Assembly: GCA_000444245.1 (NCBI GenBank)
Contig: ATSW01004747.1
Location: 1 to 25,404 of the forward strand
Source: Botryllus schlosseri
Taxonomy: Eukaryota > Chordata > Ascidiacea > Stolidobranchia > Styelidae
Direction of reading: 5' to 3'
DNA length: 25,404 nt
Position numbers and translations under genes: made by a program. How positions within the stretch are numbered: position 1 is the stretch's first letter; each line of letters starts with the position of its first letter. Of this stretch, positions 21,337-25,404 are shown piece after piece. The notes under the pieces are model-generated. The model saw nothing but the letters and a program-made list of their open reading frames with translations. It had not been told where the DNA came from and did no database searches.

Positions 21337-24300
21337 GTAGCTTTCGATAAGAGTCCGACTGATATTAGAATGTTACCTGTTCAGCTGATACCTATATTAC
21401 CTAATTTTGCCCATTTTATTGCTGCGTTCTCCTTTGAGAGGATTTGTCCCCCTTTTTCCAAGGAATAATCTAAATGCCATAAATGATGTGAAATCGGGAT
21501 GTCGACTACATTTACTGCAAAGTATACTAAAAATGGTCTTTTTTTAGTCAAGCCAACAATATTTCCCTTGAATAATTTTTTTTATTTACCCTTTTTCTCG
21601 TCCGCTATTATATCTTTTGGAACTTGTAAGAAATGTCCATCTTTTAAGATCTCAAAATACATGGTAACCCCTACCGTACAACCTATTCGGCCAATATAAG
21701 CAATTTTATTTGATATACCCTGTTTATTTTAATATTATTACAACATTTTGTGCAGATATAAGCTGTTTTGTAAATATAACCCCTTATGGGCCATAAAACC
21801 AATTTCTTAAAATGAATACAACCAATTTTGTTCAGATATAACCGATTTTTTAAAATTATTTCAATCAACTTTGTGCAGATATAGCCTGGATTTGTCAATA
21901 TACCCCGTTATGGGCGATATAACCAAGTTTCTATCAATATAACCTATCCAAATATTTTCGGCTGACACTCGTCAGGGGTAATCGTCAGCAACTGATAGAG
22001 AATTGTTTATATAGAGAAGAACATTGTATATCAACAAACAATTGACCGCTCACAGTTCAGCAAGCACCACTTTTCCGCGTTTATCCCAAAAAGCGAAGTC
22101 TTACGCTCCTCGTGAAACAATGCTACAGTATTGCGTGTGGTACCTCTCACTTGAAACTTCGTTGGCCAATAGATAGGCCAGCAGATATGCACTGGCGTTG
22201 GATTTTGTACCGGTATATCCACACATATCTGCACTAATTTCGCGAGACCGATTAAAATATATGTAGGCCTATGTATAGTATGTATTTTCGATTCAGGACA
22301 AAGCCCGCAACCTGTGGCTGCTCTACAACTTTGCCGGCCTTTATTTTCGTGTGATGGGCGACAATTTGAAAGCCATCGAGTGCATCAGGAGGGGTCTGCC
22401 CAGGACGCCCGCCGAGCATTTGGACGTGCCCCTTGTCAACGTCGGAAACATACTGTGAGTGTGTACGTTTTCACAGCTGTATCGCTTCAGAGCTGCTAAA
22501 TTTATCATAGATTAGGGTTGCCATACGTTCGGAAATTCTAAAATATGCCTAAATGTCCGGAATTTTGAAGGCTTGAAGTAGGCTTAAAGGTTATTACGTA
22601 AATCAACACAAACAATATTATTTTCAAGCAGCTTTGTGCTATTCTATATTTTTCTTCGCACTGCGCGCGGGTTATTGCAACATATATTGATATTAGTATG
22701 GGCACCAGGCGCCGCCCTCGCATTCACTGAAATAAGTCCAATTGTAATCCCAATTATCAGCTAACGGTACATTCATAGAGTTGGTTAAGACCGATTGGAT
22801 GCTTCAGTCACAAATCTTGGGGTCGTTTTCCTTTTTCTGAGGATCGCGATGATGTTGGACGTAATCAGCTTCGTAGGCCGTGAGTGAGTTTGGGCAAGCT
22901 GAATTTTTTTAGTAATCAGCTTATCAAGTTTTGAGCTGGGCCAAGGAACGTTTTCAAGTTGGAAATGAGGTCGCGACCAGAAATGGTTGGAAATCACTGG
23001 ATATGCAACCTGCTGATGCATTTTACAGTAGCCTAATATATGGAAGAATCAATAATATTGACAGAATTCATTCATAAAATTTAACAACCAGATGCATAAA
23101 GTAAGTGTCCAAGACGTTACATTGATTACCTATGGCGGGGCCAGGATCAGTCCTTTTTTGGGCAGAAGGGGGCTGTAGAAATGTCAATTAGGGCCTGATT
23201 AAAACACACAACCACTCAACCAGATAGCCGCACCGACCTAACAGTATAGCAGGCCTGTCAAACACAATCCCGACAGGCCAGACGATTTCATCCGGCCCAC
23301 GAAGAAATCTAAGATTGCTGACCCTAGCAAGTAGCAATCACCAGAGCTCATATTACAGATGGTCCAATCAATGACCTATGTTCCACTACATTCCTGCATG
23401 CAATCGATGGGGAGTGCTTCGCTAGTGTGACGTCATATTTACAGACAATTTGCTATACCTTATTGTAAATCCGCTGGTGGGCGTTAACGAGTGTCGGGAA
23501 TTTGCTTCACAAAAATATGGGAACCCTATCATAGATTAGCATGGATTTAAATCAGGGGTCACCAACACGAGGTCATATTTTGCGGCCCGCGATCGCATTT
23601 TAGATGTCGGAAGAATGCTGCCACGTAATGCATTCTGAAACGCTGAAATTGATTTCAATTGCAAATTATTACTGCTGTTGTTTCAAAATCAGCGATTTCC
23701 TTGTGCCCAACATTGCTGTCCCTTACTAGTTGAAACGGCTGCGGCGATAGCCACGACATTCCATCGAGGGAAAATCAGGTGCTATGAATGGGTGTTTTGC
23801 CTTAACATGAAATGGACCAGACACTGCCAAGACTGATACGCTTAGAAAACCGCTTAGGGCTTCCCCACTAGATCAAGCTTCAGGGTGAGATACTCAGCTA
23901 GTAACATGTCTCACTAGCCCCAATATAATTTGTATTTCATCAATAGAATATTACTTCTTTTGTGGTCCCGATACCCATTGCCCATGTTACAGAGCACAGC
24001 ATTGCGCTGACGTAAAGTTTTAGTATTATCGTTGCTCAAGTCTCGATACAGAATTCGTGCGGTCCGCGGCCTCTACAAAATTTGAAAAGTAACCCTCGAT
24101 CCGTTTTGAGTTGGCGACCCCCGTTTTAGATTTTGTTTCAAACTAAACTGCGTTTGATTATTGTGTCTGGTTTGCGTCAGATATGGATTTACTGTTATTT
24201 TTAAGCTCTGTTCGCTTTTGGACTTGAAATATTCCAATTATTTTCAATATCATCCCGACTTTTTAGCAAATTTCAGCCGTTACCGACTGAGATATGAGAT

Positions 24301-25404
24301 CTTTTTTGCCGTCAATTCCAGATATCGGCTGGGGAGAATAGACGACGCGAAGAAAGTGTTCGTGGACGCCCTGCACATCAATCGAAGCGAGGTTAGAACT
24401 TAGATTAGGAGTTGGGTTTAGCTTACAGTTGGGCGGTCGCAGGACCTTATTCTCCGACGGTCGACCAACTTCTGGGTTTTTGAGTAGTTCTAGTTCTAGT
24501 GGCACGTTAAAAAATTACTTGCCAAACAGCTAGGAAACGCGTGTCGTTTGGAGTGTGTGTGATGTTTTTGCATTCGTTGCTAGCTCAGAGTCGTCGGTGC
24601 TAACTGTGGCGTAGCTTGGGGTTTGTTTTTGGGGTCAAAACCCCCCGATTTCAAACTTGATTTGGTGTTCGTGTGGAAACCCGGTCTGATTTTAACAGGG
24701 TTGTAATGACTCGAGTCACGACTTTCTGATGACTCGACTTGGACTCGAGTCGTTGCGCGTGACTCGAACAAAGTCATATGACTCGAGATTCAGACGGCAG
24801 AGACCGGAATTTCGCTGTAATTTCGAAGAATAGTAAAGTAACCACACTACTGGGATTTCGTCTATTAATACTGGTACTTGAAAATGCGACCAGAAACTGC
24901 TGAAAGTGAGGAAAATTTGTATATTGGAAATGCGAACCATTCGATATCACCAAACAAGTTATAAAAAGTGGGTTTAACAAGACTTTCACTGGAAACTGAG
25001 CAGTCAACACAATGACTTGGACTCGGACTCGAGTCATAATACCATGACCCGGACTCGACCCTCTGCTCGCTGACTTGTACATGACTCGGTGATGAATTGA
25101 AAATGACTCGACTTGACTCGAGTCAAAACTGTAAAAGTGAGATTGACTTGTGACTCGGAACCTTGTGACTTGGTTACAACTATGGATTATGATATAACAA
25201 AAATTGATAGGATGCTTTGGTATTGAAGCTAATTAGCTGTGTTTTAGTTGGTTAGTTGCGGATTTTTAAAGGTGCTGGTTCTACTTCTAGTTTTAGTTGC
25301 GAATTTTAAAAATCCAGTAGTTTGTACCAAAAATCTTCTGATATGAGGATATTGCTTGGTGTAATCTGCATACTATTTTCAGCCCTCGACGTACCTGGGA
25401 CTTG
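21244..25404 (+). CDS. TTC17: TTC17-like gene, C-terminal TPR block, four exons; 5' part absent and 3'-partial
   Basis: TTC17 is a tetratricopeptide protein reported to act in actin organisation and ciliogenesis. Exons 21244-21336, 22297-22454, 24322-24391 and 25383-25404 splice in consistent phases. They give GVIWPRDVGHRLQQAI, then NLWLLYNFAGLYFRVMGDN, AIECIRRGL, DVPLVNVGNILYRLGRIDDA, KKVFVDALHINRSEPSTYL. Human TTC17's C-terminal TPRs, from memory, read IWLILNEAGLYWRAVGNS, DVPLVNLANLLIHYG, LLLQALAINSSEPLTFLSLG. No upstream TTC17 exons or start codon lie between here and the ADGRV1 stop, so the gene lacks its N-terminal half in this window. Identity with the family is good; orthology is likely but not proven. 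Confidence 0.78.
21337..22296. repeat. Intron with degenerate ATATAACC tandem-like repeats and a dispersed repeat copy
   Basis: Bases about 21690-21950 are built from diverged ~60-base units containing TTTTGTGCAGATATA, CTGTTTTGTAAATATA, ACCCCTTATGGGCCATA and ATATAACC. The clearest pair starts near 21738 and 21862. The segment 21958-22044 is a copy of the dispersed GCTGAC-GTCAGC / CAGCAACTGATAGAGAATTG repeat seen near 14087 and 19885. Confidence 0.6.
22297..22454 (+). CDS. TTC17: TTC17-like exon: TPR helices
   Basis: Acceptor gattcag|, phase 0. It reads DKARNLWLLYNFAGLYFRVM, then GDNLKAIECIRRGLPRTPAE and DVPLVNVGNI. The TPR pattern (W-L-Y, A-G-L-Y, A-I-E-C, P) is clear. Donor ACT|gtgagt leaves phase 2. 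Confidence 0.82.
22514..23527. mobile_element. 1,014-bp non-autonomous DNA transposon with a perfect 10-bp target duplication
   Basis: Ends AGGGTTGCCATAC and (right, reverse complement) AGGGTTCCCATAT form a terminal inverted repeat with two mismatches in 13. ATCATAGATT lies directly outside both ends (22504-22513 and 23528-23537). A 10-bp duplication suggests a Mutator-like or related element rather than hAT, but the family is unknown. A hAT-like end (CAGGCCTGTCAAACACAATC, from 23250) seems to be nested within it. No transposase frame was recognised. Confidence 0.8.
23553..24123. mobile_element. 571-bp non-autonomous hAT transposon
   Basis: The left end CAGGGGTCACCAAC and the reverse complement of the right end (CGGGGGTCGCCAAC) match at 12 of 14. 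Subterminal GCGGCCCGCG and GCGGTCCGCGGCC blocks are typical of hAT ends. ATTTAAAT (23545-23552) and TTTTAGAT (24124-24131) agree at 6 of 8 and may be the target duplication. Non-coding. It sits only 15 bases beyond the duplicated target of the preceding transposon. Confidence 0.75.
24322..24391 (+). CDS. TTC17: TTC17-like exon: TPR helix pair
   Basis: Acceptor attccag|, phase 2, completing a leucine codon. It reads YRLGRIDDAKKVFVDALHIN, then RSE. Donor GAG|gttaga, phase 0. It continues DVPLVNVGNIL from the previous exon into a canonical TPR (G-R-x-D-D-A, A-L-x-I-N). Confidence 0.82.
24696..25184. mobile_element. hAT-like non-autonomous element filled with TGACTCGAGTCA variants
   Basis: The left end CAGGGTTGTAATGACTCGAG and the reverse complement of the right end (CATAGTTGTAACCAAGTC) pair with a few mismatches. 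GATTTTAA (24688-24695) and GATTATGA (25185-25192) agree at 6 of 8. Runs of GACTCGACTTGGACTCGAGTC lie at both ends. The intron on either side (24392-24687 and 25193-25382) shows nothing else. Confidence 0.75.
25383..25404 (+). CDS. TTC17: TTC17-like exon, start only (runs off the window)
   Basis: After the acceptor ttttcag| the frame reads PSTYLGL. Joined to the previous exon this gives NRSEPSTYLGL, matching human NSSEPLTFLSLG at the start of the next TPR. Phase 0. Confidence 0.75.

Noticed and set aside
1-25404. CRISPR array, bacterial operon or origin
   Set aside because: Spliced exons, GT-AG introns, a SINE and DNA transposons show animal nuclear DNA. Repeats are not regularly spaced with unique spacers.

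Overview
The window is animal nuclear DNA. It is AT-rich, with split genes, GT-AG and a few GC-AG introns, and many non-autonomous DNA transposons in the introns. Isolated single N bases suggest a draft assembly. Genes and introns of this type point to an invertebrate deuterostome, possibly a tunicate or another non-vertebrate chordate. That placement is an inference, and the species cannot be read from the sequence.

Bases 1-20553 hold 24 plus-strand exons, about 1,400 codons, from the middle of the ectodomain of an ADGRV1 (VLGR1/GPR98/MASS1) orthologue. The exon chain is collinear with human ADGRV1 as I recall it. It runs from the TSGAS-type linker a few Calx-beta repeats after the laminin-G-like domain, through the Calx-beta array and the cysteine-rich PAN/apple-like insert, to the middle of another Calx-beta repeat. 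Nine repeats with the acidic D-D-x-x-P-E signature are present. The N terminus lies before the window. The C-terminal half (EAR repeats, GAIN/GPS, seven-helix region) is absent, because the reading frame stops inside a Calx-beta repeat at 20553.

About 700 bases later, on the same strand, four exons (21244-25404, running off the end) encode the C-terminal TPR block of a TTC17-like protein, without the N-terminal half of that gene. So a 5' part of one gene and a 3' part of another meet within 20554-21243. A 0.5-kb foldback transposon fills most of that gap. This is either a real rearrangement (truncation or gene fusion) or an assembly join through a dispersed repeat, and it is the most important thing to check.

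The introns carry several mobile-element families. Four elements (436-916, 10204-10945, 15922-16808, 24696-25184) have hAT-like ends and near 8-bp target duplications and are filled with variants of TGACTCGAGTCA. A near-perfect 559-bp palindrome at 5224-5782 is flanked by an 11-bp duplication. A 1,014-bp element at 22514-23527 has a perfect 10-bp duplication. A hAT lies at 23553-24123, a foldback family is spread over several introns, and a tRNA-derived SINE lies at 11054-11277. No CRISPR arrays, non-coding RNA genes or promoters were recognised.
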